A stretch of 64,000 nucleotides of DNA from NCBI RefSeq assembly GCF_014645815.1, contig NZ_BMML01000001.1:428118-492117 (forward strand), read 5' to 3'. The position numbers were made by a program, and so were the translations under genes. Positions within the stretch are counted from its first letter, which is position 1, and each line of letters opens with the position of its first letter. The DNA is from Streptomyces fuscichromogenes. Lineage in GTDB: Bacteria > Actinomycetota > Actinomycetes > Streptomycetales > Streptomycetaceae. Shown in pieces: positions 35,389 to 44,001 of the stretch. The notes under the pieces were generated by a model. That model was not told the DNA's origin. It searched no databases and was given only the letters and a program-made list of their open reading frames with translations.

Positions 35389-36203
35389 GCGGCAACATCC
35401 AACTGCTGTCCGACACCCTCGCCGGTGCCAGGGCCGAGGGCCGGGCCGCGCTCATCGCCTACCTCCCGGCCGGGTTCCCGACCGTGGACGGCGGCATCGA
35501 GGCGATCAAGGCCGTGCTCGACGGTGGCGCGGACGTCGTCGAGGTCGGCCTGCCGCACAGCGACCCGGTCCTGGACGGCCCCGTCATCCAGACCGCCGAC
35601 GACATCGCCCTGCGCGGCGGCGTACGGATCGCGGACGTGATGCGGACGGTCAAGGAGGCCTACGAGGCCACCGGCAGGCCGATCCTCGTCATGACGTACT
35701 GGAACCCCATCGACCGCTACGGCGTCGAGCGCTTCACCGCGGAGCTCGCCGAGGCGGGCGGCGCGGGCTGCATCCTGCCCGACCTGCCGGTGCAGGAGTC
35801 GGCCCTGTGGAGGGAGCACGCCGAGAAGCACGGCCTCGCGACGGTCTTCGTGGTGGCGCCGAGCAGCAAGGACGAGCGGCTCGCGAAGATCACCGCGGCG
35901 GGCAGCGGCTTCGTCTACGCGGCCTCGCTGATGGGCGTCACCGGTACCCGTGAGTCGGTCGGCGCGCAGGCCCAGGAACTGGTCGAGCGCACCCGTGGCA
36001 CCGGCACCGGGCTGCCCGTCTGCGTCGGCCTCGGCGTCTCCGACGCGGCCCAGGCCGCCGAGGTGGCCGGCTTCGCGGACGGCGTGATCGTCGGCTCGGC
36101 CTTCGTGAAGCGGATGCTGGACGCGCCGGACGACGCGGCCGGCGTGGCGGCCGTCCGCGACCTCGCCGGCGAGCTGGCGAAGGGCGTGCGCCGACAGGTG
36201 TGA
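35385..36203 (+). CDS. trpA: Tryptophan synthase alpha chain
   Basis: A 272-residue TIM barrel that splits indole-glycerol phosphate and channels indole to TrpB. The catalytic Glu is in [17 protein letters not shown] and Asp in [10 protein letters not shown]; the phosphate site includes [10 protein letters not shown] and [14 protein letters not shown] start overlapping trpB. A strong hairpin follows after 77 bases. Confidence 0.96.
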   Translation: MSGNIQLLSDTLAGARAEGRAALIAYLPAGFPTVDGGIEAIKAVLDGGADVVEVGLPHSDPVLDGPVIQTADDIALRGGVRIADVMRTVKEAYEATGRPILVMTYWNPIDRYGVERFTAELAEAGGAGCILPDLPVQESALWREHAEKHGLATVFVVAPSSKDERLAKITAAGSGFVYAASLMGVTGTRESVGAQAQELVERTRGTGTGLPVCVGLGVSDAAQAAEVAGFADGVIVGSAFVKRMLDAPDDAAGVAAVRDLAGELAKGVRRQV

Positions 36204-36280
36204 CCTGCGGGGTACCGCCGGACACAGCAGGACCGTCACACACAACAGGACATTCGGTCACTCGAACGGGTGGACCTGGG

Positions 36281-36309
36281 ACCGGGGAGGCGCGGTGCGC
36301 CTCCCCGGT
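36281..36309. terminator. Hairpin terminator after trpA
   Basis: ACCGGGGAGGCGC (36281-36293) and GCGCCTCCCCGGT (36297-36309) form a perfect 13-bp stem with a GGT loop, between trpA and the next gene, and only 13 bases before that gene's GTG. Confidence 0.75.
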
Positions 36310-36322
36310 TCGTTCTGGGGGT

Positions 36323-37099
36323 GTGAGCGAGAAGAATCGTGACGGAAAGCGGATGGCCCGGGAGCGGCTGGCGGCCGAGCGCGAGAAGCACCGGGCCGCG
36401 GAGAAGCGACGGCGCGCGCTGATCGTGGGTGCGAGCGTCGTCTGCGTCCTGGGCCTGGCGGCGGTGGTCGGCGTGGTCGCCGCGAACGCGGGCAAGGACA
36501 AGGGCAGCGCGAGCTCGGGTCCGGTCGTGGCCCCCTCGGGCGCCCAGGGCAAGGACAGCCTGGCGGTCCCCGTCGGCCAGGACGGCGCCAAGTCGACGCT
36601 CACCATCTGGGAGGACTTCCGCTGCCCGGCCTGCAAGGCCTTCGAGACGGCGTACCGCCCGACGCTCCACGAGCTGGTCGACGCCGGCAAGCTCAGGATC
36701 GAGTACCACCTGGTCACGCTGATCGACGGCAACCTCGGCGGCACCGGCTCCCGCAACGCGGCCAACGCGGCGGCCTGTGCCCAGGACGCCGGCAAGTTCC
36801 GCGACTTCCACGACGTGCTGTACGAGAACCAGCCGGAGGAGACCGACGACGCGTTCGCCGGCAACGACAAGCTGATCCAGCTCGCCGGCAAGGTCGAGGG
36901 GCTGAACACGCCGGCGTTCCAGAAGTGCGTCAGGAACGGCACGCACAACTCCTGGGTCGAGAAGTCCAACCAGGCCTTCCAGGCGGCCAAGTTCGGCGGC
37001 ACCCCGACCGTCCTGCTCGACGGCAAGAACATCTACCAGGACCAGACCATGACCCCGGCCAAGCTGAAGCAGCTGGTCGAGGACGCGAACAACGGATAG
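36323..37099 (+). CDS. Membrane-anchored DsbA-like thiol:disulfide protein
   Basis: A 258-residue protein with a charged N-terminus (about 1-35), one membrane helix (ALIVGASVVCVLGLAAVVGVV) and an extracytoplasmic thioredoxin-fold domain with CPAC in WEDFRCPACKAFE and cis-Pro loop GGTPTVLLDGK. It shares layout with the CPIC protein at 4579-5421. GTG at 36323 is preferred; the frame to 36200 crosses the trpA terminator. It is followed by lgt. Confidence 0.87.
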   Translation: MSEKNRDGKRMARERLAAEREKHRAAEKRRRALIVGASVVCVLGLAAVVGVVAANAGKDKGSASSGPVVAPSGAQGKDSLAVPVGQDGAKSTLTIWEDFRCPACKAFETAYRPTLHELVDAGKLRIEYHLVTLIDGNLGGTGSRNAANAAACAQDAGKFRDFHDVLYENQPEETDDAFAGNDKLIQLAGKVEGLNTPAFQKCVRNGTHNSWVEKSNQAFQAAKFGGTPTVLLDGKNIYQDQTMTPAKLKQLVEDANNG

Positions 37100-37191
37100 G
37101 CGAGGGTAAGCGATTCTCACGTCCCCGTTATGGAGCCGTAGCCGGGCTGGTTGCCGTCGCCCCGGTCCGGCACGGTAGCGTCGACCCTGCC

Positions 37192-38178
37192 ATGGAAACA
37201 ATCGCCTACATTCCCAGCCCTTCGCGCGGAGTGATCCACCTCGGTCCCATCCCGCTGCGCGGCTACGCGTTCTGCATCATCATCGGTGTCTTCGTAGCCG
37301 TCTGGCTCGGCAACAAGCGCTGGATCGCCCGGGGCGGGCGGGCCGGCACCGTGGCCGACATCGCCGTCTGGGCCGTGCCGTTCGGCCTCGTCGGCGGGCG
37401 TCTCTACCACGTGATCACGGACTACGAGCTGTACTTCAGCGCGGGCCGTGACTGGGTCGACGCGTTCAAGGTCTGGCAGGGCGGCCTCGGTATCTGGGGC
37501 GCGATCGCGCTCGGTGCGGTGGGCGCGTGGATCGGCTGCCGGCGCCGGGGCATCCCGCTGCCGGCCTACGCCGACGCCATCGCCCCCGGTATCGCCCTCG
37601 CCCAGGCATGCGGTCGCTGGGGCAACTGGTTCAACCAGGAGCTGTACGGCCGGGAGACGCATCTGCCCTGGGCGCTGCACATCACCTCCTCCGAGGGCGG
37701 CCGGGTCCCGGGCTACTACCACCCGACGTTCCTCTACGAGTCGCTGTGGTGCATCGGCGTCGCCTTCCTCGTCATGTGGGCCGACCGCCGCTTCACGCTG
37801 GGACACGGGCGGGCGTTCGCGCTGTACGTCGCCGCGTACTGCGTGGGCCGCGGCTGGATCGAGTACATGCGCGTCGACGACGCCCACCACATCCTCGGCC
37901 TGCGGCTCAACGACTGGACCGCGATGATCGTGTTCCTGCTCGCGGTGCTGTACATGGTGCTCTCCGCGAAGAAGCGGCCGGGCCGGGAGACCGTGGTCGA
38001 ACCGGGTGCCGCCGACGGTGAGGGTGTCTCCGACGGTGAGGCCGACGGTGCCGACGAGGCCGTCGAGGCGAAGGCCGCCGAGGCCGCCGACGACGATGCC
38101 GAAGCCAAGGACGACGCCGACGGCGAGGTGAAGGACGAGGTCAAGGACGAGGCCGGGTCGGGGACCAAGAAGAGCTGA
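37192..38178 (+). CDS. lgt: Prolipoprotein diacylglyceryl transferase
   Basis: A 328-residue membrane enzyme that moves diacylglycerol from phosphatidylglycerol to the lipobox Cys of lipoproteins. Seven hydrophobic segments; the Lgt signature is GRWGNWFNQELYGRET, with the family His in GGRLYHVITDY. After about residue 262 there is an extra 65-residue highly acidic, Ala-rich cytoplasmic tail with repeats of the EAADDDAEAKDD and DEVKDE kind, which probably is disordered. TAGCGT lies ten bases before the ATG. Confidence 0.96.
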   Translation: METIAYIPSPSRGVIHLGPIPLRGYAFCIIIGVFVAVWLGNKRWIARGGRAGTVADIAVWAVPFGLVGGRLYHVITDYELYFSAGRDWVDAFKVWQGGLGIWGAIALGAVGAWIGCRRRGIPLPAYADAIAPGIALAQACGRWGNWFNQELYGRETHLPWALHITSSEGGRVPGYYHPTFLYESLWCIGVAFLVMWADRRFTLGHGRAFALYVAAYCVGRGWIEYMRVDDAHHILGLRLNDWTAMIVFLLAVLYMVLSAKKRPGRETVVEPGAADGEGVSDGEADGADEAVEAKAAEAADDDAEAKDDADGEVKDEVKDEAGSGTKKS

Positions 38179-38193
38179 CCTGCTTGTCGTACG

Positions 38194-38234
38194 ACGAAGA
38201 GGGCGCCCGGGATCGAACCGGGCGCCCTCTTCGT
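38194..38234. terminator. Hairpin terminator after lgt
   Basis: ACGAAGAGGGCGCCCGG (38194-38210) pairs over 17 bp with CCGGGCGCCCTCTTCGT (38218-38234), loop GATCGAA. It starts 15 bases past lgt and can work in both directions. Read on the minus strand, the centre GGTTCGATCC looks like a tRNA T-loop. The rest of the gap to 38410 shows no gene. Confidence 0.85.
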
Positions 38235-38410
38235 GTGCGGACCGACCGGGTTGCGCCGGGTCAGGCACCGCCGGACGACGCCGTCGTGGTTCTCGCTGTC
38301 GCGGTGGAAGAAGAAGACCGGCGATCGGGATTGCCGACGGAAGAGGTCACCCGAGGAAGGGAACGCCGGCGGTCGGGGTCGGTGGTCGGTGGGGGCCGCG
38401 GTGGGGGATG

Positions 38411-39232
38411 TCAGCGGCGGTTCACCAGGGACAGGGTTCTGCGGGCTGCCGCCACCACCGCCGCGTCGATGAAGCTGCCGTCGGGGAGGGCCTGGGCGCC
38501 CTGCTCGGTGGTGGCCGCCTTGATGACCGTCTCCGCCTGCTCCAGTTCGGCCTCGGTGGGGAGGTAGGCCCGTTCGATGATCGGGAGCTGGCGGGGGTGG
38601 ATCGCGGCGCGGCCCAGGAAGCCCAGGGCGCGGCCATGGGCGCAGGAGGCGGCGAGGCCGTTGAGGTCGCGGGTGTCGGGGTGCACCGACTGGGGCGGTG
38701 GAGCGAGGCCCGCCGCCCGTGCCGCGACCACGATCCGGGAGCGCGACCAGTCGAGGCCGATGTCGTCCCGTACGCCCAGGTCGGCCCGTAGGTCCGCCTC
38801 GCCCAGGGAGATGCCCCGCAGGGCGGGGTGGGCACCGGCGATGGCGTAGGCGTGTTCGATGCCGAGAGCCGATTCGAGCAGGGCGTACAGGGGGAGGGCG
38901 GCGGTCCGGGCGGCGAGGTGACGGATGTCGTCGGGGCCGGTCACCTTGGGCAGGCGCAGTCCGTCGAGGCCGGGCAGCGAGAGCAGGGCCTTGACGTCGG
39001 TCTCGGCCCAGGGGGTGTCCAGGGCGTTGATCCGGACGTGGACCGGGACCGGCTGGCGGTGGGTGAGGAGATCGGCGGTGGCGGCGCGGGCGTAGTCCTT
39101 GCGGTCGGGGGCGACCGCGTCCTCCAGGTCGATCACCACCACGTCGGTTCCGGAGGCCAGCGCCTTGGTGACGACGTGCGGCCGGTCACCGGGGACGTAC
39201 AGCCAGGTCAGCGGGAAGGGCACGGTGGTCAT
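38411..39232 (-). CDS. CitE-like HpcH/HpaI family lyase
   Basis: A 273-residue TIM-barrel protein of the citrate-lyase-beta/malyl-CoA lyase group, which cleaves or hydrolyses acyl-CoA thioesters. Motifs are LYVPGDRPH, VVVIDLEDAVAPDRKDYAR (DLEDAV carries the Mg ligand region), LPKVTGPDD, LLESALGIEHAYAIA with the metal-binding Glu, and SLGEADLRADLG. ATG overlaps the CaiB stop by four bases; last gene of the seven-gene operon. Substrate unknown; with the CoA-transferase upstream it may act on its product. Confidence 0.88.
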   Translation of the reverse strand: MTTVPFPLTWLYVPGDRPHVVTKALASGTDVVVIDLEDAVAPDRKDYARAATADLLTHRQPVPVHVRINALDTPWAETDVKALLSLPGLDGLRLPKVTGPDDIRHLAARTAALPLYALLESALGIEHAYAIAGAHPALRGISLGEADLRADLGVRDDIGLDWSRSRIVVAARAAGLAPPPQSVHPDTRDLNGLAASCAHGRALGFLGRAAIHPRQLPIIERAYLPTEAELEQAETVIKAATTEQGAQALPDGSFIDAAVVAAARRTLSLVNRR

Positions 39233-40506
39233 ACGGCGCCCTCCGCGCGCAGGGCCCGCACCTGGGCCGGGGTCAGGCCCAGCTCGGTCAGGACCTCGTC
39301 CGTGTCGGCGCCGTGCGGGCGGCCGGTCCAGCGGATCGCGCCGGGGGTGGCCGAGAGCCGGAACAGGACGTTCTGCATGCGCAGCGGGCCCAGCTCGGGG
39401 TCCGGCACGGTCGTGATGGTGTTCAGCGCCTGGTACTGCGGGTCCGTCATGACGTCCCGTACGTCCTGGATCGGTGCCACCGCCGCCTCCGCCTTCTCGA
39501 ACTCGGCCAGCACCTCGGCGCGGGAGCGGGTGGCGACCCAGCCGCCGACGGCCGCGTCGAGGACGTCGGCGTGCGCGGCCCGGCCGGCACCGGTGGCGAA
39601 CCACGGCTCGTCGATCAGCTCCGGTCGCCCGACCAGCCGCAGCACGCGTTCCGCGATCGACTGGGCCGAGGTGGACACCGCCACCCAGCTCCCGTCCGCC
39701 GTGCGGTAGGTGTTGCGCGGGGCGTTGTTGGCGGACCGGTTGCCGGTGCGTTCCTGGACGTAGCCGAGCTGGTCGTACCAGGTGGCCTGGGGGCCGAGGA
39801 CGGCCAGGATCGGCTCGATGATCGCCATGTCGACGACCTGGCCCTCGCCGGTGCGGTCCCGGGCCGCCAGCGCGGTCATGACGGCGTACGCGGTGGCCAG
39901 TGCCGCGACGGAGTCGGCGAGCCCGAACGGGGGCAGCGTCGGCGGGGCGTCCGGTTCGCCGGTGATCGCCGCGAAGCCGCTCATCGCCTCGGCGAGGGTG
40001 CCGAAACCGGGGCGGTGCGCGTACGGGCCGAACTGGCCGAAGGCGGTGACCCGGGTCAGGACCAGCCGCGGGTTGGCGGCGGACAGCTCCTCCCACCCCA
40101 GATCCCACTTCTCCAGGGTGCCGGGGCGGAAGTTCTCGACGATCACGTCGGCGGTGGCGGCGAGCCGCAGGAGCGTGGCGCGGCCGCCGGGCTTGGACAG
40201 GTCGAGGGTGAGGGTGCGCTTGTTGCGGCCGAGCAGCTTCCACCACAGGCCGATGCCCCCTTTCGCCGGGCCGTGGCCCCGGGAGGGGTCGGGCTTGGCG
40301 GGGTGCTCGACCTTGATGACCTCGGCGCCGAAGTCACCGAGCAGGGTGGCGGCGAGGGGGCCGGCGAAGAGGGTGGCGAGATCGAGGACGCGCAGCCCGG
40401 CGAGGGGCGGGGGCAGGGGCGTGGACCGGGGGTGCGCCGCCGTGCTCATGGAGGCGGTGGCGGTCGTGGCCGTCGTGGCCGTCGTGGGCTCGGGTGTCGT
40501 ACTCAT
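39229..40506 (-). CDS. CaiB/BaiF family (class III) CoA-transferase
   Basis: A 425-residue class III CoA-transferase. The family start is LAGLRVLDLATLFAGPLAATLLGDFGAEVIKVEHP (cited in part), followed by WWKLLGRNKRTLTLDLSKPGG and the catalytic Asp region VDMAIIEPILAVLG. The first 20 residues are Thr/Ala-rich (TTATTATATAS), encoded by a short GGCCGTCGT repeat; the alternative start at 40449 would remove them, but ATG 40506 overlaps the kinase stop (ATGA), favouring coupling. The acyl donor and acceptor are unknown. Confidence 0.88.
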   Translation of the reverse strand: MSTTPEPTTATTATTATASMSTAAHPRSTPLPPPLAGLRVLDLATLFAGPLAATLLGDFGAEVIKVEHPAKPDPSRGHGPAKGGIGLWWKLLGRNKRTLTLDLSKPGGRATLLRLAATADVIVENFRPGTLEKWDLGWEELSAANPRLVLTRVTAFGQFGPYAHRPGFGTLAEAMSGFAAITGEPDAPPTLPPFGLADSVAALATAYAVMTALAARDRTGEGQVVDMAIIEPILAVLGPQATWYDQLGYVQERTGNRSANNAPRNTYRTADGSWVAVSTSAQSIAERVLRLVGRPELIDEPWFATGAGRAAHADVLDAAVGGWVATRSRAEVLAEFEKAEAAVAPIQDVRDVMTDPQYQALNTITTVPDPELGPLRMQNVLFRLSATPGAIRWTGRPHGADTDEVLTELGLTPAQVRALRAEGAV

Positions 40507-41396
40507 GCGGTGTACTGCGCCTCGATCTCCGGGCGGTACGGCATCGACTCCGTCGCCCCCTCCCGCTGTACGGAGACCGCCGCCGCGGCGGCCGCCCAGG
40601 ACAGGGCCTCGCGGATGGGTTTCTCCTCGGCCAGGGCCACCGCCAGGGCACCGACGAAGGTGTCGCCCGCGCCCGTCGAGTCGACGGCGGCCACCCGGGG
40701 CGCGGCGATGACGAGGGGGGCGGCGTCGCGGGTGAGGTACAGGCAGCCGGCTGCGCCGAGCGTGACGACGACCTGCGGTACCCGGTCGAGGAGCGCGGCC
40801 GCCGCGTCACGCGGGTCGGCGCGGTCGGTGAGGGTGGCCGCCTCCCGCTCGTTGGGCACCAACAGGTCGATGTGGTCGAGGAGTTCGGACGGCAGCGGGC
40901 GCGCGGGGGACGGGGTGAGGACGGTCCGGACGCCGTGCCGGCGGGCGGCCTGCGCGCCGGCCACCACAGCGGCGAGGGGGATCTCCAGCTGGAGCAGGAG
41001 CATGTCGGCGCAGGCGATGACGCCCTCGTCGCCGGGCGCGAGATGGTCGACGGTGCCGTTCGCGCCGGGGATCACCACGATCGCGTTGCCGCCCTCGTCG
41101 TCCACGACGATGTGCGCGGTGCCGGACGGGCCCTCGATCGTGCGCAGCGAGTCGGTGTCCACGCCGGAGTGTTCGAGGGTCTCGCGCATCCGGGCGCCGT
41201 AGGCGTCGTGGCCGACCGCGCCGATCATCGAGACCATGGCGCCGGCGCGGGCGGCGGCGATCGCCTGGTTGGCGCCCTTGCCGCCGGGGATCGTACGGAA
41301 CGCCCGTCCCGTCACGGTCTCGCCGAGCAGCGGGGCCTTCTCGGCGTACGCGACGAGGTCCATGTTCATGCTGCCGAGCACGGCGATCTGGGTCAT
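40503..41396 (-). CDS. rbsK: Ribokinase-family (PfkB) sugar kinase
   Basis: A 297-residue PfkB-fold kinase close to ribokinase. Characteristic segments are LGSMNMDLVAYAEKAPLLGET, the ribokinase-type GGKGANQAIAAARAGA, DLLVPNEREA, VTLGAAGC and the catalytic DSTGAGDTFVGALA with base Asp. It could phosphorylate ribose released by the neighbouring glycohydrolases; this link is inference from the operon. Overlaps both neighbours by four bases. No ribose transporter or LacI regulator is adjacent, unlike a normal rbs operon. Confidence 0.88.
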   Translation of the reverse strand: MTQIAVLGSMNMDLVAYAEKAPLLGETVTGRAFRTIPGGKGANQAIAAARAGAMVSMIGAVGHDAYGARMRETLEHSGVDTDSLRTIEGPSGTAHIVVDDEGGNAIVVIPGANGTVDHLAPGDEGVIACADMLLLQLEIPLAAVVAGAQAARRHGVRTVLTPSPARPLPSELLDHIDLLVPNEREAATLTDRADPRDAAAALLDRVPQVVVTLGAAGCLYLTRDAAPLVIAAPRVAAVDSTGAGDTFVGALAVALAEEKPIREALSWAAAAAAVSVQREGATESMPYRPEIEAQYTA

Positions 41397-42826
41397 GAGC
41401 GGGTCGCCTCCAGGTGGGTGAGGTGGGCGAGGGTGTCGAAGCCGGTGCCGTCGAAGCCGGCGACGGAGGTGGCGAGTCGGTTCTTGAGCGGGGTCGTCCA
41501 GCGGTCGGGGAGCGCGTCGGGGTCGCCCGCGAGCAGGCCGGCGACGGAGCCGGCGGTCGCGCCGTTCGAGTCGGTGTCCCAGCCGCCGCTCACGGCGCGG
41601 CAGACGGAGCCGGTGAAGTCGCCGTCGGCGTGGGTGAGGGCGGCGGCGATCAGGGCGGTGTTGGGGATGGCGTGCACCCAGTGGTGGGTGGGGGAGTGGG
41701 TGGCGTGCAGCGCGTCCACGACGGTGTCGAAGTCGTCGTGTTCTCCGGCGAGCCGGATCGCGTGGTCGACGGCGCGGGCCAGCCGGGAGTGGGGCGGGAT
41801 CACCGTGCGGCCGGTGCGCAGACAGGCGTGCACGTCGTGGCCGCCGGTGGCGGCGGTGGCGATGACGGCCGCCGTGAACATCGCGGCGTAGACGCCGTTG
41901 GCGGTGTGGGTGAGGGTGGCGTCGCGGTGCGCCTGCTCGGCCGCGGCGGCCGGGTCGCCGGGGTTGGTCCAGCCGTGCGCGTCGGCGCGGATCAGGGCGC
42001 CGATCCACTCGCGGAAGGGGTTGCGGTGGCGGGCGGTGTGCGGGGGTTCGATGCCGGTGAGGAGGTTGCGGTAGGCGACGCGTTCGGCGGTGAAGGTACG
42101 GCCGGCGGGGAGTTCGTCGAGCCAGAGGGCGGCCACGTCGGAGGTGGTGAAGTCCCTGGTGCGGCGCCGGAGCAGGAGGAGGTTGAGGAGCGGGTAGTTG
42201 AGGTCGTCGTCCTCGGGCATGCCGTCGATGTTCTCGGCGAGGGAGGTGGGGGCCGAGCGGCGGTTCCAGGGGTGCGCGGAGAGCAGTCCGGCGGGGACGC
42301 CGCGGGCGGTGAAGTAGTGGTTCAGGGGCCAGTTGCCGGTGGCGCGGGCGAGTTCGCGGATGGCGTGCAGCGGCAGCTTCTCGACGGGTTTCCCGAGCAG
42401 ACACCCGACGGCTCGGCCGAGCCAGGCGGCGTGGTAGGCGCGGGGGTGCGGGGCTGAGTGAGCCCCGTCAGGGGCGCGGGGAACTGCGCGGTCAGCCCCC
42501 GCGCACCCGCAGTCGCACGACGGTCCGCACCGCCCTCTCCGTTGCGTGGACGGCCACTCCGGGCACAGCGCCTTGATCGCTTCAAGGTCCGTCGGCTCGT
42601 TCAACCTGCTCGGCAGGTCCGCGAGTTCGTCGAGGAGGTCCTCCGCCAGCTGACGCAGATAGCGGGAGGCCCGTCCCTCCGACGCGCCTGCCCGGTCCGG
42701 CGCGTCCGCGCCTCCGGCCGACCGCCAGCGCGCGGCGATCGCCGCCGGCTCGCGCCCGTCCTGCCGTGCCTGGCGCAGCTCGTGGCCCAGCAGGTCCTCC
42801 GGCTGGACCCAGGTCAGGCGGAGCAA
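41393..42826 (-). CDS. ADP-ribosylglycohydrolase-family protein with N-terminal extra domain
   Basis: A 477-residue protein. Residues 1-95 form a helical domain (VQPEDLLGHELRQARQDGREP); 103-128 is a Cys/Pro/Arg-rich linker encoded by a dispersed repeat; 130-477 is an ADP-ribosylglycohydrolase domain with GRAVGCLLGKPVE, the metal motif GMPEDDDLNYPLL and GGWDTDSNGATAGSVAG, the variant set of one subfamily, apparently intact. I choose TTG at 42826: GGAGG lies six bases upstream and the start overlaps the upstream stop by 13 bases. The substrate, ADP-ribosylated protein or a small N-riboside, is unknown. Confidence 0.82.
   Translation of the reverse strand: MLRLTWVQPEDLLGHELRQARQDGREPAAIAARWRSAGGADAPDRAGASEGRASRYLRQLAEDLLDELADLPSRLNEPTDLEAIKALCPEWPSTQRRGRCGPSCDCGCAGADRAVPRAPDGAHSAPHPRAYHAAWLGRAVGCLLGKPVEKLPLHAIRELARATGNWPLNHYFTARGVPAGLLSAHPWNRRSAPTSLAENIDGMPEDDDLNYPLLNLLLLRRRTRDFTTSDVAALWLDELPAGRTFTAERVAYRNLLTGIEPPHTARHRNPFREWIGALIRADAHGWTNPGDPAAAAEQAHRDATLTHTANGVYAAMFTAAVIATAATGGHDVHACLRTGRTVIPPHSRLARAVDHAIRLAGEHDDFDTVVDALHATHSPTHHWVHAIPNTALIAAALTHADGDFTGSVCRAVSGGWDTDSNGATAGSVAGLLAGDPDALPDRWTTPLKNRLATSVAGFDGTGFDTLAHLTHLEATRS
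42461..42520 (-). repeat. Dispersed element, copy 5, in frame inside an ADP-ribosylglycohydrolase gene
   Basis: On the plus strand AGCCCCGTCAGGGGCGCGGG continues into GAACTGCGCGGTCAGCCCCC, closely matching copy 6 at 56689. It encodes residues of about 103-122 (including DRAVPRAPDG) in the linker between two domains without breaking the frame. Confidence 0.8.
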
Positions 42827-44001
42827 CTCGGGCCTCCGAGGCGGGCGACGGACTCCTCATGGACGCGGCGGCGTTCGACGTCGCGGGCGAAGACCTCCCG
42901 GGTCACCCCGGCCAGCACCCGGGGCGGTTCCCAGAGGTCGAGCCGGCTGGCCTCGGCGACCTGCTTGGACCACTCCTCCGGTACGGCGGAGCCGAGCGCA
43001 CCGGCGATCGCGCCCGCCATCGTCGCGATGGAGTCGCAGTCCCGGCCGTAGTTGACGGAACCGAGCACGGCGTGCCGGTAGTCGCCGTCGGCCACCAGCA
43101 ACATGCCCAGGGCGACCGGGAGTTCCTCGATGGCGTGCAGACGGGAGGGCCGGCGGGCGCCGAGGGAGGGCGACCGGTAGTCGGGGCCCACCGTGTCGTA
43201 GGGGGCGACCGCCTCGCGGACGGGGGTGAGCGCGGACTCGAAGTCGCGGTGGTGGGCGGCCGTTTCACAGACGCGTTCGATCGCCTCGCGGGTGCCGTCC
43301 TTCGCCAGGGACAGACAGACGCCGACCACGGAGTCCGCCGTCGCGCCGGGCGCCGTCGCCGCCGCAACCGCCGCCGCGAAGACTCCCGCCGCCTCCCTGC
43401 CGTACGACGACTGGTGGGCGCCCGTGACGTCCAGCGCCTCGGCGTACGCGCCCTGCGGGTTCGCCGCGTTGACCAGGCCGACCGGTGCCATGTACATCGC
43501 GGCACCGCAGTTGACGATGTTGCCGACGCCGCCCTCGCGGGGGTCGGCATGGCCGTAGTGGAGGCGGGTCGCGAGCCACTTCTCGGCGAGGAAGACGCGG
43601 TGCAGGGGAAGGGCCTCCGCCTCCAGTTCCGGGATCCAGCGGGGGGTGTTCATCAGGTCCGGAACGAGGTGGTCGGCGATCGCGTACGCGTCGAGGTGGT
43701 CGCGGACCCGGTCGTACACCCGTACCAGCGCATGGGTCAGCAGGGTGTCGTCGGTGACGTGCCCGTCGCCCTTGTGGTACGGCGCGATGGGCCGGGCGGT
43801 GCGCCAGGCGTCGCCGTTCCACGGACCGACGATGCCGTGCACGCGGCCGCCGTGTCGTTCGAGGATCTGGTCGGGGGAGTAGCCCTCGACCGGACCGCCG
43901 AGGGCGTCGCCGACGGCGGCTCCGACCAGTGCTCCGGTGATCCGGTCGTCGAGCGAAGCTCCGGCGCTTTCTTCTCCTTTGGGCGTCATGCACCGAATCA
44001 T
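42814..44001 (-). CDS. ADP-ribosylglycohydrolase-family protein
   Basis: A 395-residue protein of the DraG/ARH fold with all expected metal motifs: GALVGAAVGDALGGPVEGYS, HVTDDTLLTHALVR, and NYGRDCDSIATMAGAIAGALG near the C-terminus. Middle segments GGVGNIVNCGAAMYMAPVG resemble the ADP-ribose pocket of the family. ATG 44001 overlaps the upstream stop (ATGA); ATG 43989 is possible. Third gene in the operon. The family removes ADP-ribose from protein side chains, or hydrolyses related N-ribosides; the actual substrate is unknown. Confidence 0.88.
   Translation of the reverse strand: MIRCMTPKGEESAGASLDDRITGALVGAAVGDALGGPVEGYSPDQILERHGGRVHGIVGPWNGDAWRTARPIAPYHKGDGHVTDDTLLTHALVRVYDRVRDHLDAYAIADHLVPDLMNTPRWIPELEAEALPLHRVFLAEKWLATRLHYGHADPREGGVGNIVNCGAAMYMAPVGLVNAANPQGAYAEALDVTGAHQSSYGREAAGVFAAAVAAATAPGATADSVVGVCLSLAKDGTREAIERVCETAAHHRDFESALTPVREAVAPYDTVGPDYRSPSLGARRPSRLHAIEELPVALGMLLVADGDYRHAVLGSVNYGRDCDSIATMAGAIAGALGSAVPEEWSKQVAEASRLDLWEPPRVLAGVTREVFARDVERRRVHEESVARLGGPSCSA

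Noticed and set aside
38235..38410. Small plus-strand frames between the lgt terminator and the CitE-like gene
   Set aside because: No ribosome site, Arg/Gly-rich low-complexity translation, and no codon-usage support.
40440..40500. GGCCGTCGT tandem repeat as a regulatory repeat
   Set aside because: It is in frame at the N-terminus of the CaiB-type gene and encodes a Thr/Ala stretch; with only three short units it looks like ordinary slippage.
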